This document shows positions 1 to 9,012 of a DNA stretch of 24,362 nucleotides, piece by piece; position 1 is the stretch's first letter; each line of letters begins with the position of its first letter. A program made the position numbers and the translations under genes. The DNA is from Pleurotus ostreatus/Saccharomyces cerevisiae fusant (taxonomy: Eukaryota > Opisthokonta): the NCBI GenBank assembly GCA_024196135.1, contig JAMQCK010000410.1:1-24362 (forward strand). The letters run 5' to 3'. Under the pieces are notes generated by a model. It saw nothing but the letters and a program-made list of their open reading frames with translations. It was not told the origin of the DNA and did not search any database.

Positions 1-681
1 GCGCAGAACCAAGCGGAGCTGGACGCTACTTCTACGCCCGTCGAGCTGCCGAACCTGAAGCGCCTGACCGTCGCCGACCTCGTCCCCGAGACCGCGATTG
101 CCCTGTTCAAGCAGTTCAACGCCCCGGGGATCAAGGAGCTCACGGTGCTCAACCTCAGTACCGACGACTACGGCGCCTTCCTCGAGACGACCATCGGCTC
201 GCTCTCCAACGTGCGCATCCTCACCTGGTACTCCTGCGAGGTCCGCAACATGCCGGAGAACAGGAGGATCATGGCGCGCTGGTTCAAGGCCATGCCCAAG
301 CTCTGCTACATGCGCCTCGCCGGCGTCGACCGCGACACGCTGGACTTCTTCCTCATGGACGAGGGCATCGAGCAGACCGGCGGGCTGCCGTTCCCGCTGT
401 CCGGCGCGATCCCCCAGCCCCAGCCCATCCTCCCGAACCTCCTCGCCATCGAGTGGGAGAACTGCCATGCGGAGGACATCGCGTACTTCGTGCGCCGCCG
501 CAAGGCGATGGGTCGCCCGCTGCGTCACGTGTACACGTACCAGCCGTACTGGGACCAGATCAAGAACGACCCGGAGACGAAGGAGCTGCTCGACGAGGCC
601 AGGGAGATCATGGCCATCGCGCCGATGAGCAGCGAGCAGACGAGGGAAGAGAATTGGGCCCTTTCCGATGACCGCGACTAA
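1..681 (+). CDS. F-box/LRR-like protein, C-terminal part (5' end outside window)
   Basis: Reading frame 1 is open from the first base to the TAA at 679-681 and gives 226 residues. The protein starts before the window. It has leucine-spaced stretches such as LPNLKRLTVADL near the left edge and IKELTVLNLS shortly after. These resemble the irregular leucine-rich repeats that follow the F-box in the large F-box families of Agaricomycetes, which act as substrate adaptors of SCF ubiquitin ligases. The last 50 residues are charged and probably outside the repeats. The F-box itself would lie upstream and is not visible, so the family call rests only on the repeat pattern and general look. No intron is needed in the visible part. 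The gene converges on the minus-strand PB1 gene. Confidence 0.55.
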   Translation, partial: AQNQAELDATSTPVELPNLKRLTVADLVPETAIALFKQFNAPGIKELTVLNLSTDDYGAFLETTIGSLSNVRILTWYSCEVRNMPENRRIMARWFKAMPKLCYMRLAGVDRDTLDFFLMDEGIEQTGGLPFPLSGAIPQPQPILPNLLAIEWENCHAEDIAYFVRRRKAMGRPLRHVYTYQPYWDQIKNDPETKELLDEAREIMAIAPMSSEQTREENWALSDDRD

Positions 682-1262
682 GTCAAACGGTCATCAGGGG
701 AGGACGACGACGAATGGTATCGGAACAACGTCGTTCTCCAGAACTTGCGCAAGGTCGCTGCAACAAACTAGATGTGTTTCTTCTCTGTTTCTCTTTACGA
801 TGATTTTCATGCCTACCAAACTATCCCCAAACCCTTCCTATATACAGCTTATAAGTATGTACTGATATGTATGTACCGGCGCTGTAGCTATCAATGTTTT
901 GAATAAGTCAACGAATGTGTATCCTTGTTTAACGTATAGCTGGCGTGACTTCTGAGATCCGAGAGCTTGCGCCTGCACATGGTGCCTCTACATAGTTCAG
1001 ACCCAACTGCTGCACTTCTGCAAGGCGATCCAGTTCAGACTTCAGTTCACAAGCAGTACACTCTCTTATTGTACAAGTCAAGTCAAGCGTAAGGTACATC
1101 ATCAATACAAAGCTCGTCCGAAAACAAGGACGAAGACGCATTCCAAGCTGATCATGAACCCATCCCATCGTATATCCCAAAGATAGTCACATACATAATT
1201 CTTATACCTACCTGAATCTTCGTATATAGCCCCTTCATACTAGGTTCGCGGACATCGCGACT
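682..1262. other. Convergent intergenic region (two 3' UTRs)
   Basis: This 581-bp stretch lies between the stop of the F-box-like gene and the stop of the minus-strand PB1 gene. It is more AT-rich than the flanking coding sequence, with runs such as tatatacagc and tatgtatgta around 838-875. That fits overlapping or abutting 3' ends. No coding sequence longer than about 85 codons is present, and none looks conserved. Confidence 0.6.
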
Positions 1263-3812
1263 TTACAGCCAGGTGCCCGGAATGTCCTGCGTCCTGGTGC
1301 CCGAGCCCGACGCGACAGGCTGCGCCATAGGGGACTTCGGGAGCATCTGCTCGAGCACGCTCGTAACAATGTCCTGCTCCTGCGACTTCGAGAGGTTGCC
1401 ATTGGCCGGGATCGCCTCCTTGATCACGTCCTGGAGACCCTCGCTGTTGCGCTCCGTGAAGCCCATCTGTAGAGGTGGATCAGCACTCACATCCAACGGT
1501 ACGAGGGAAGTGTTACATACCTCAGCAAGACGCTTCGTGACGGTCGCTACAGCGCGCGCTTGCGCATCAGCAGTCGACGAGCGCGTGCTCGAGCGGCGCG
1601 GCTGCGTCGTGGAGCTGCCCGACAGAGTGCGGGCGGCGGGCTGAGCTGAACTGTTCGACGCCGTACGCCTGGCCTGCAAGGAGGACATGCTAAACATCTC
1701 GAACGCCGGGTAAGAGCCGCGAGCGCTGCTTACGGGGTGCGCGTTGACGGGCGGGGCGGCAGGAGGCGGAGGCGGAGCCGGCACCGCCGTGTTGAGCACT
1801 GGAGGAGGCGGGGCAGGGATGGGAGGCGGAGGCGGCGGGGCGGGAGAGTTGTTGCTGATGTTCACGACCTCGATGGGGCGAGGGGGCACCGGGGCCGGAG
1901 GAGGTACGTGGATCTCCTCGGTGGTCCTGCAAAAAAAAGTCAGCACAACGTTCACGAGGAAATCATGCAACACTTACACGTCCATGTATTCCTGACCGGC
2001 GTGACGAGCCTGACGGCGACGCTCGCGCTCCTCGCGGTAGCGCTGCTTCTCGGCCTGGTACAGGAACTTCGCAGCCTCGACCGACGCACGGAGCTCGCGT
2101 GAGTTCTGCCAGGTGTGGAAGCCGCCGGCATGACCGCGGAAGCTGCCCCACTGCGAAAACGGATGGGTCGGGAAGTCGGACGGGCCCATCCCCTCAGGAG
2201 TCGGTCCTCCAGGCCAGTACGGGAACGGCGGATGAGGGCCAGCCGGGCTATCAGAGTCGGGGCTGCCGTCACCCGAGTGAGGACCAGCTCCCGGAGGGCC
2301 TGCTATGGGCGGCATGGGGCCCCCGAAAGGGCCACCGGGCGGGAAGTGACCACCGCGACCACCAAAGCCTCCGCGACCGCCAAATGGACCTCCGCGACCG
2401 AATGGGCCGCCGTGATGACCATGACCACCGCGTCCACCGTGAGGACCACCGCGACCACCAAACGGACCACCTCCACCACGGCCCCTAGCGCCCCATCCCC
2501 CGAACGGCGGCGGGGGACCGAAGGGCGGAGGACCCATGCCAGGCGGAGGACCCATGCCAGGCGGCGGCGGACCCGGAGGCGCACCGAAGGCGCCATGCGG
2601 AGGAGGCGACATGCCCGTTACCTCAGAAATGGTCCGAAAAAACCCACCGAGAGCCTCTGCGACGCGACGCCCAGCCTCCTCCTCAGCGCGCTGCCTGACC
2701 TCGCCAGCGGCCTCGGTGGCAGACTGCGCGATGTCCTGCGCAGCGCGGGACAGAGCCTCACGATGGGCTGACCAGTAGGCGCCGTTCGACACATTCTGCA
2801 TGATACTGCGGAGGCTCTCCGTGACCTCGGGGTGCGTCGAGAAGACGGCGGAGAGCGCATCGAGAAGTGTGGCGACGTCGTGGGTGAGAGACGGCTGAGG
2901 AGGAGTGGTGTCCTGCTCCGCGAGAGGCGGGTCCTCGGCTTCCTCGGCCTGCTGCGGCTCTTGCTGGTGCTGCGGTGTTTCTGCGACAGAGCCACCGCGG
3001 GTAGAGCGGCTGCGCGTGCTGGAAGGCGGGAAGTTCTGCAAAGTCGCCTTCGGGGTGCTCTCCGCGGGCACGCGAGGCGCCTGTGAGTCGCGAACAGATC
3101 CCTCGGGCCTCAGGTCGAACGACGGCATGTCGGGTGTAGCAGCGTAGATATGGAAGGGCGGCTTGGGGACCGAATCAGCGCCGTCGAGCAGCGACTCTGT
3201 CGAGGAGACGGTGCGGACGCTAGGCGCGCGGGCAGGAGCCTTCCCTTTGTCGAACTTCTCGGACCTTTGTGAGGCGATCGACGACACATCGCTGAACATA
3301 TCGTCGTCCCGTTCGATAGAGATGTTGGCCGGCTTCGGGGTGGACCTCGTCGAACGGAGGCTGGTGGCGGTGGACCCAAGCTCCTCGAAGCGGTTAGAGT
3401 CCGACCTGGGAGGCAGAGGGTAGGCAGGGTACGGTGCGCCACCCGACGGGATGCGCTCCCAAGGGCCACCGAGATCGAAGGGGTCCGTCCCGAATGTGTT
3501 GCGAGATGGCATGTTGTTGAACGTGCGGGGAGTGTGGGGAACGGAGCGAGTCTCGCTGCGTGCCTGCTCCATGTCGAAGACGACGAGCTTGATCGGCGCG
3601 CTGCCATTCTGACGGAAGAAATCGTCCAGTTCGCCCTGGGTGCTGGCCGTGACCTCGTCGCCGTCGCTGTCCACATACGACACCGCGACGTTGCTCAGAG
3701 GGATCGCATAGAGCTCCGCGGCCCTGCTGGCGAGCTCAGGCCAGGCTGGGGTGTTGGGGAAGGAGACGCGGCGTGTCAGGCCGTTGCTGGAGAGCTTGAT
3801 ACTGACGGACAT
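1263..3812 (-). CDS. PB1-domain protein with RGG/proline-rich middle and UBA-like C-terminus (p62/SQSTM1-like layout)
   Basis: Three exons, 3812-1979, 1926-1521 and 1466-1263 (first exon through T1978), encode 814 aa. Introns are 51 bp (GTAAGT/GCAG, 1977-1927) and 54 bp (GTATGT/ACAG, 1520-1467). Residues 3-81 form a PB1 domain. It has the basic strand-1 residues K6, R14 and R15, and an acidic OPCA-type stretch with D48, D50, D52 and E61-D64, so it could bind head to tail. A serine-rich linker follows; DDDMFSDV at 169-176 fits an acidic LC3-interacting motif. An alanine-rich helical segment spans about 311-400 and an RGG/FGG/PPG-rich segment 401-515. A charged helix lies at 571-608 and polyproline at 618-672. 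Removing intron 2 joins RLAE to MGFTERN (747-754), a typical UBA opening. No ZZ or NBR1/FW domain is seen. The start was chosen because PB1 begins there; an in-frame ATG 51 codons upstream adds only low-complexity basic residues. Role in selective autophagy is inferred. Confidence 0.8.
2268..2612 (-). repeat. RGG / FGG / PPPGMG low-complexity coding repeats
   Basis: Residues 401-515 of the PB1 protein are built from short degenerate units (PPPGMG twice in a row, then PFGGRGG, GGRGG and PHGGRGG types). In DNA they appear as near-repeats of accaccgcgaccacc-like words. RGG-rich segments of this type commonly bind RNA and favour phase separation. Here that is only inferred from composition. Confidence 0.85.
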
Positions 3813-4346
3813 GGTGGTTGGGGAGAAGCTCGAGTGCGGCGCCGCGCTAAATAGGCGCGATAAACAGCTGCGCAACGTCAGCTGGCTCCCCCGCCGGCAT
3901 CTCGGCAACACTGCCCTCTGCGCGAACGGACCAGGATGGACGCGTTTGGCAGCTCTCGCCACCACCTTTGCGTACTCCTCTCATGCAAACCGCCGTTGAC
4001 CGCGGTGCCGTGCCGCGGATTCTCCAACCGGATCTCAGACTGTCATGGATCACAGTCCAGGACGATCTGCGACTGGCCCAATAGCGCTACTTCTCGCAGC
4101 TATGGCTCACTCTCAGTCACCTTTACTCGGAGAGGCCGCGCGTCCCCCTCCGCAGGCTGCCGTCGAGGTCTCAATTGCTGCGAGAGACTGCGCAAGGAAT
4201 GCAGGAAGGAAGTGACACGATCGCTATTACCCCCAATAATACGGTATACAGCCTAATAGTACAGATTTATTGCTTCTGCTCTTTGTCCCCCTCGTCTTTC
4301 AAGCGAAGATGGAGAACTTGGTATCGAGGTCCGCAGGATCATTGAA
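3813..4346. promoter_or_regulatory. Upstream region of the PB1 gene and 3' end of the reductase gene
   Basis: This 534-bp interval has no supported gene. Its left part must hold the promoter of the minus-strand PB1 gene. The only TATA-like word close by is CTATTTAG at 3854-3847 on the minus strand, about 35-42 nt before the ATG, so it is a weak candidate. The right part holds the 3' UTR of the reductase gene. Confidence 0.45.
4266..4271 (-). terminator. Candidate polyadenylation signal AATAAA of the reductase gene
   Basis: The word tttatt on the plus strand reads AATAAA on the minus strand, 76 nt beyond the stop codon of the reductase gene. Fungal poly(A) signals are loose, so this is only suggestive. 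Confidence 0.35.
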
Positions 4347-5519
4347 CTAGAACGGGGTGAGTGCCTGTTGCTTGCCCGTGATCACATTGCTTACCCTGCG
4401 ATTGATGTTCAAGGTGGCGATCTGCTTGAAGTCCTCGTCCGTCAGCTGGAAGTCGTCGCTCCGCAGATTCTCTTGCAACAAGTCGTTCCTCGTCGCCTTT
4501 GGCATGACAGTGATGTTTCGCTGCGTCAACCACCGCAGCAGCACCTGCGCCGGAGCTGCAGCAAACGCGTCAGCATCTCCCAATTCACTCCCGATCGAGC
4601 AAGTCCACGTACTCTTCCCGTGCGCCTGCGCAACCTTCTGGATCACCGGATGGTCAAACAACAGCCCCGTGTTCTTGTCCGCGCCAATCTCCCTGTACCC
4701 CATCGGCCCAAACTGCGAGTAGCCGGTAACAACGACACCGAGCAGTTGCGCCACCTTGATGAGCGCCGCCTGGCTGTTGTACGGGTGCAATTCGACCTGG
4801 AGGACCTGCGGCGGGATGCGCGCGTAGCGGAACATGTCGAGGAGGAGGCCGCCACAGACGTTGCTGACGCCGATGTTGTGTGCGAGGCCCTCGTCGGCGA
4901 GCTCCTCCATTGCGCTCCAGGTCTCCTGCATGGGGACGTTGACGGGCGGAAGAAGTTTGCCTTCGTCGTCCCACCAGGTCGGCGGGTAGCGGTGCTCGGG
5001 CGCGACGTACTGGATGGCGATGGGGAAGTGGACGAGGTAGAGGTCGAAGTAGTCGAGACCCCAGTCTTGGAGCTGCTTCTTCGCTAATTGCTTGACCTGC
5101 ACTATCGTCAGATACATCGTACGGCGAAGCAAATATCTCAACGTACGTGGTCATGCGCGTGGAATGTATTCCACAACTTGGATGTGATAACTAACGGACA
5201 TCGTTAGCATCAGCTCCTTCGCGGTTCAGGACAGACTCACAGAGCTCTTCCCTCTTCACCAGACCGTCTGCGATTGCACGACGAACGCCCTCGCCCGCCT
5301 CCTTCTCATTCCCGTAGTCGCACGCGCCATCGAAGAGGCGGTAGCCCATCTTGATAGCGTTGTAGACGGTGTCTGCGCACGTCTCATTGGGGACCTTCCA
5401 CAGACCAAAGCCAACCAGGGGCATCTGCGAGGTACGTCTTTCAGTCTGCTGACCTTTCGTCTATTCCAACAGAAAATACGCACCTTGGTCTGCGTTCTCT
5501 GCAGCGTCACCGTCGACAT
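4347..5519 (-). CDS. Aldo-keto reductase, NAD(P)H-dependent D-xylose reductase type
   Basis: Five exons (5519-5484, 5424-5241, 5190-5147, 5096-4613, 4555-4347) encode 318 aa, the usual length of fungal xylose reductases. Introns are 59, 50, 50 and 57 bp. The enzyme class reduces aldoses to alditols in the cytosol (xylose to xylitol in the best-known members). The catalytic tetrad is complete: D44, Y49, K78 (in ITSKLWN) and H111 (in LVHFPI), each offset by one from the Candida/Scheffersomyces numbering. The splice joins restore EELFITSKLWN and [12 protein letters not shown], which supports the model; intron 4 is in frame without a stop, so unspliced translation would hide it. Other family hallmarks are IGVSN (163-167) and LQVELHPY (187-194). 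The cofactor-binding segment reads MPKATRNDL (267-275) rather than the usual KSNxxxR. Substrate is inferred; a related glycerol or L-arabinose reductase is possible. Confidence 0.85.
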
Positions 5520-5590
5520 GTTTGTTAGCTGGATGTGTATGAACGCAGGATTTGCTCTTTGAAACTGAAGAAATTCTCCTCCACGGACGG

Positions 5591-5598
5591 CTTTTATA
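5591..5598 (-). promoter_or_regulatory. TATA box of the reductase gene
   Basis: The minus strand reads TATAAAAG, a strong TATA element, 72-79 nt before the ATG at 5519. That leaves room for a short 5' UTR. Confidence 0.7.
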
Positions 5599-5604
5599 CG
5601 CTTT

Positions 5605-5652
5605 CCCCGGCGGGGGCTGTCTGGGGTAGCCCCGACCTGGGGCTACCTGGGG
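5605..5652. promoter_or_regulatory. Cluster of five SYGGRG (CreA/Cre1/Mig1-type) sites
   Basis: Within 48 bp there are CCGGGG (minus strand, 5610-5605), GCGGGG (5610-5615) and three copies of CTGGGG (5621-5626, 5637-5642, 5647-5652). All match SYGGRG, the consensus of the fungal carbon catabolite repressor CreA/Cre1. The cluster starts 7 bp upstream of the TATA box of the xylose-reductase-like gene. Function is inferred from sequence only. Confidence 0.5.
5625..5647. repeat. Perfect 9-bp inverted repeat, 5-bp spacer
   Basis: GGTAGCCCC at 5625-5633 and its exact reverse complement GGGGCTACC at 5639-5647 flank GACCT. The palindrome overlaps the repressor-type site cluster. It could be a dimer binding site or form a hairpin. 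Confidence 0.8.
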
Positions 5653-6341
5653 ACCGGGACAAGTCAGGGCAGGTCGGTATTGTCAGGGCGAGCCTCCGCT
5701 TGCCTACTTGTCGGGACGATTCCCCGAACCGTCGATTCGCAGGAGGGTCTCTTGGTTCATCCGGACGCAAGAGCCGGGGGAGGATGGACCAATGGACAAT
5801 GGGCGGACATATGCGAGGGAGGGTAGGCCTTCGGCCAGAGTGCTCGGGCATGTACGTCGGGGGACAGCTGATCTATAGGGGGTAGGTCCCTCGTCAGTCC
5901 AGAACGTGAGGTCCCCAAGGTTCCTCCGATAATTGTAGGACAATGGGATTTTGATTTGACGTCATGCATACTGTCTACGAAAGAGTTCATAGCGGTCGTG
6001 CATCGTGTGAGGTTATTGAGGGTGGTAAACTATGAACGATTCCCTTCGTGAACTTCGCGCATATGAAGGCGACGGTGTAGGTCCAGTAGATAGACGTTCG
6101 GGCCGAGCCGCCGCGCCTCTCGATCTTCCCATCCCTTTCCCCCACGCACCTCTTTCCTGGGGCGCCTCTGCGTCCTCTGCCTTTTCCATGCTTCCTCGTC
6201 CCTCATACAATTTCTGAGCGCAGAACTACCTTCTATCTGGTATGGACCATGTACCCGAAACGAAGCTAGGAAGTCGACTGAAGCGAGAAAACGGCAGACA
6301 TACAAGCCTCAAGGCAGCCTCGGACGACTGTTCCCCCAGAA

Positions 6342-7514
6342 ATGCGTTTCCACATAGTCGGATTGGGCCCTATTGGGACACTGGCAGCTTTTCATCTACG
6401 CCGCGCTGTGCCTCGCTCCACACCCATCTCCCTCATCCATCGCAAGCCGCTGCACCCACAGCGCGAAGAGAATGTCCTGAAGGTCGAACGCGATGGCGTA
6501 GTGTCCACCGAGGATGGCTTCGACGTCGAATACTTCCCTGGTAGCCAGACGGACACCTCAATGGAGGCCACGAACCCCCTCACCGACATCCACTCCCTCA
6601 TCATCGCCACCAAAGCCCAAGCGACCTTCGGCGTCGTCGAAGCCCTCCTCCCCAACCTCTCCCGCAACAGCACCATCGTCCTCCTCCAGAACGGCATGGG
6701 CGTCTACGAGCGCCTCGTCGAGACCATCTTCAAGAATCCCGCAAACCGGCCGCACTTCATCTGCACGGTGAACACGCACGGCGCGACGATGCGCGAGGCG
6801 CGCCGGCACGCGATTCACCGCGGACTCGGTGCGCTCAGGTTCGGCATCATGCCCAACATCAACCGCGATTTCGAGAAGAGCCTGCGCAACCCAGAGCTAC
6901 CAGCGGAGGAGCGCGTGCTCTCGCTAAGCGACATCTCGAGCGAGGGCGACCCACAGGCAGAGCGCTATCAGAGTCTGCTGATGACCGTCGCGGCGCTAAG
7001 CGTGATGGACCTAAACCCCCAATGGACGCCCATCGAGACGCTGCAGATTGCGATGTACCAGAAGCTGGTCGCGAACGCTATCATCAACCCACTCACCGCA
7101 CTCCTTCGTTGTCCAAACGGCGAACTCCTCGCGCACAACGCGACGAAGAACATCGCGCTGAAGGTGTGCACCGAGGCGGGGACGACGTTCCACAAGATGT
7201 ACGCGAGCCGGCTGGACAAGGAGATGCGCATGATGCACGCGCAGGGCTTGGCGCCTCGGACGCAGCCGCAGGTGCCCCGCGAGCTCTGGTCGTCGTCGCT
7301 GATGGAGGAGACGATGCGCATCGCGGAGGTCACGGCGAAGAACACGTCGTCGATGCTGTACGACGTGCTGCACGCGAGGCCGACCGAGGTGGACTTCATC
7401 AACGGCCATATCTGTCGGCTGGGGAAGCAGTACAGTGTCGCGACGCCTACGACGAAGACATTGTGGGACCTCATGCAATTGAGAGCAGCCATACCGTTGG
7501 ACCTCATTGTCTGA
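6342..7514 (+). CDS. PAN5: 2-dehydropantoate 2-reductase (ketopantoate reductase, EC 1.1.1.169)
   Basis: A single-exon gene of 390 aa. The enzyme reduces ketopantoate to pantoate with NADPH in pantothenate (and so coenzyme A) synthesis. The N-terminal Rossmann motif is GLGPIG at 7-12. IIATKAQAT (87-95) supplies the conserved lysine K91 and LLQNGMG (114-120) the conserved asparagine. The C-terminal helical domain carries the catalytic lysine K241 in YQKLVANAIINPLTAL and the substrate-binding glutamate E349 in TEVDFING. The length is close to yeast Pan5 (about 380 aa) and longer than bacterial PanE (about 300 aa). Residues 171-208 form a charged insert (PNINRDFEKS onward) before the helical domain. 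The ATG is immediately followed by the nucleotide-binding strand, so the start is secure. The symbol is given by family, not proven orthology. Confidence 0.9.
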   Translation: MRFHIVGLGPIGTLAAFHLRRAVPRSTPISLIHRKPLHPQREENVLKVERDGVVSTEDGFDVEYFPGSQTDTSMEATNPLTDIHSLIIATKAQATFGVVEALLPNLSRNSTIVLLQNGMGVYERLVETIFKNPANRPHFICTVNTHGATMREARRHAIHRGLGALRFGIMPNINRDFEKSLRNPELPAEERVLSLSDISSEGDPQAERYQSLLMTVAALSVMDLNPQWTPIETLQIAMYQKLVANAIINPLTALLRCPNGELLAHNATKNIALKVCTEAGTTFHKMYASRLDKEMRMMHAQGLAPRTQPQVPRELWSSSLMEETMRIAEVTAKNTSSMLYDVLHARPTEVDFINGHICRLGKQYSVATPTTKTLWDLMQLRAAIPLDLIV

Positions 7515-8178
7515 TTGCAACCGTCCTCCCTTGCAGGGTCCTTTGCATCGGATATCCATGGACTTGGGACCAACGCAGCGCAGCACAGTCGGCCTGGTGC
7601 ATTTAATGCGCACGACTGGACGCGTTCGACGCCTCTTTGACAGGCTCCAGCCCATTTCCCTTCCGGGTAACGAAGGGCGACTGGCGTGCGAGGTTGAGGG
7701 CGTCTTGCCTCCCTCATTCTCGACGCGCTTTCTAGCTTGGCATGCAGCCTCGCGCGACAGAAATCATGATGGCACATCCGTAGCATAGACAGTAGGTCTC
7801 TTGCCCACGCAATTGCATCCATTACACCGAGCAATCTTGATGCATGCGTCAGTGCGATGCCTCCATAAACCCAAGGTCAGCATCTGTACACTGAGTGTGG
7901 GCTGACATACTCTAGCCCGCTTTCTAGCAGCTGTGGTGAGTACCAGCCACCCGGTGTAGTCACCTGTCGCTGACGGTCGCGACAGAACAATAGGACTGAC
8001 GATGGGCATGAACCGCGTGGGCGTCACGCCCATGTCTCAATCACGTGATGAGGCCCAAAAGCGTTCCGTTCGCGTTCGTTTGAACTTGACAAAAGCGAGC
8101 ATTTTTCCGCTACCGCTCAAACGTTGTCTCCATCCTAGTCATCACAACGAATACGCCTCCTTCGCCCCGACTATCAAC
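7515..8178. other. Intergenic region
   Basis: These 664 bp lie between two plus-strand genes. Nothing here looks coding. An ATG at 8002 is in frame with the next gene, but the 59 codons it would add are less likely translated (see that gene). No TATA box is obvious. The stretch just before 8179 is pyrimidine-rich, as is common for basidiomycete 5' UTRs. Confidence 0.5.
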
Positions 8179-9012
8179 ATGCCCGCCCTCATCAGTCGCC
8201 AGCCCGCGCCGGCCGTCGTCACCGCAAAGAGCGACAAAAGCAAAGCCACTACCGACCATCATAACGACACCGAGGATGCGCGCGCAACCTCTCAGGTCTC
8301 TGGCGCAGCTATTGACGCTACGACCGAGGAGGACGAGGTGGCGGACAGGGTACCGGCCCCCACCACGAGTCGATCGACGACCGTCAGAATGCCCCGCAGA
8401 CTCGACGTTATATGCAAACGCTGCCAAACCCGTATTCCCATCTTCGTCATGCGCAAACACGCCCTCAATATCGATCGCATTGAGGAGCAGCAGGAAGCCA
8501 TGGAGGAGGAGCATAAACGCGTCTGCGCGAAGCAAGCCCGATCACACTCCAACAAACGCCGACCTGCGCCAACTGCATCGCACTCATCCTCGAGTCAGAA
8601 GAAGAAGACTGGTGGCGCCCCTCCCGCGACGGTGACCGCCACCCAAGCCACCGTCGGCGTTGCCACGTCCGCAACGCCTTCCACCCGCTCAGACGGGAGC
8701 AAGGGCGCCGGCCGCGTCAGAGGGACGCCTGCTGCATCCAGGGCCAGTCTGTCAGAGCGCGAGCGCGAGGCCGCGCTGAAAGCTCGCTTTGCCGCGTCGG
8801 AAGCCAGGCGCTTGGAGGACTTGGATCGACGCGCTAGAAAGGCGGCCCAGTTGGAGCGTTTGAAGAAGGAGTTCCCTCTCAATGGCGACAGGCCTACTGG
8901 AAAACGCGGCAGGGACATGACAGACGGTGACGAGCGTTGTATTGCATTCCGCAACGAGTTGTTTAAGCCGAAGGCCGGGGAGCCTGACGCGAAGAGGCTA
9001 CGCAAGCAGTAG
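8179..9012 (+). CDS. Hypothetical basic protein with a CxxC...H...C cluster, probably nuclear
   Basis: A single exon of 277 aa. I do not recognise the family. The N-terminal 75 residues are low-complexity (Ala, Thr, Asp). A compact segment follows at 72-117: MPRRLDVICKRCQTRI, then H94 and C116. The spacing C79-x2-C82-x11-H94-x21-C116 could hold one zinc ion, but it is not a known finger pattern. Basic patches at 125-128 (NKRR) and 141-143 (KKK) look like nuclear localisation signals. Residues 190-232 form a highly charged helix that could be a coiled coil, and the C-terminus is again basic (KRGRD, KRLRKQ). I chose the ATG at 8179 because it has A at -3 and follows a pyrimidine-rich leader. 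The in-frame ATG at 8002 would add 59 residues of mixed, unstructured look. Probably a lineage-specific protein. Confidence 0.6.
   Translation: MPALISRQPAPAVVTAKSDKSKATTDHHNDTEDARATSQVSGAAIDATTEEDEVADRVPAPTTSRSTTVRMPRRLDVICKRCQTRIPIFVMRKHALNIDRIEEQQEAMEEEHKRVCAKQARSHSNKRRPAPTASHSSSSQKKKTGGAPPATVTATQATVGVATSATPSTRSDGSKGAGRVRGTPAASRASLSEREREAALKARFAASEARRLEDLDRRARKAAQLERLKKEFPLNGDRPTGKRGRDMTDGDERCIAFRNELFKPKAGEPDAKRLRKQ

Larger units (their letters stand above)
5520..6341. promoter_or_regulatory. Divergent promoter region, reductase (-) / ketopantoate reductase (+)
   Basis: An 822-bp non-coding interval lies between two divergently transcribed reductase genes. It holds a TATA box and a cluster of GC-rich repressor-type sites on the left (listed separately). 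A CCAAT box sits at 5789-5793 and a further CCGGGG word at 5774-5779. The right half shows pyrimidine-rich stretches (about 6118-6190) but no clear TATA box for the plus-strand gene. Open frames inside it are short and overlap in several frames, with no sign of coding. Confidence 0.6.

Noticed and set aside
2099..2771. Long plus-strand frames opposite the RGG/proline-rich part of the PB1 gene
   Set aside because: They are shadows of the repetitive GC-rich coding sequence on the other strand.
6968..7834. A 288-codon open frame on the minus strand, antisense to the ketopantoate reductase gene
   Set aside because: It overlaps a clearly conserved gene, its product has no recognisable domain, and long antisense frames are common in GC-rich fungal coding sequence.
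8002..8178. N-terminal extension of the unknown protein from the ATG at 8002
   Set aside because: The added 59 residues look like translated leader, and the ATG at 8179 has the better context. Kept only as an alternative.
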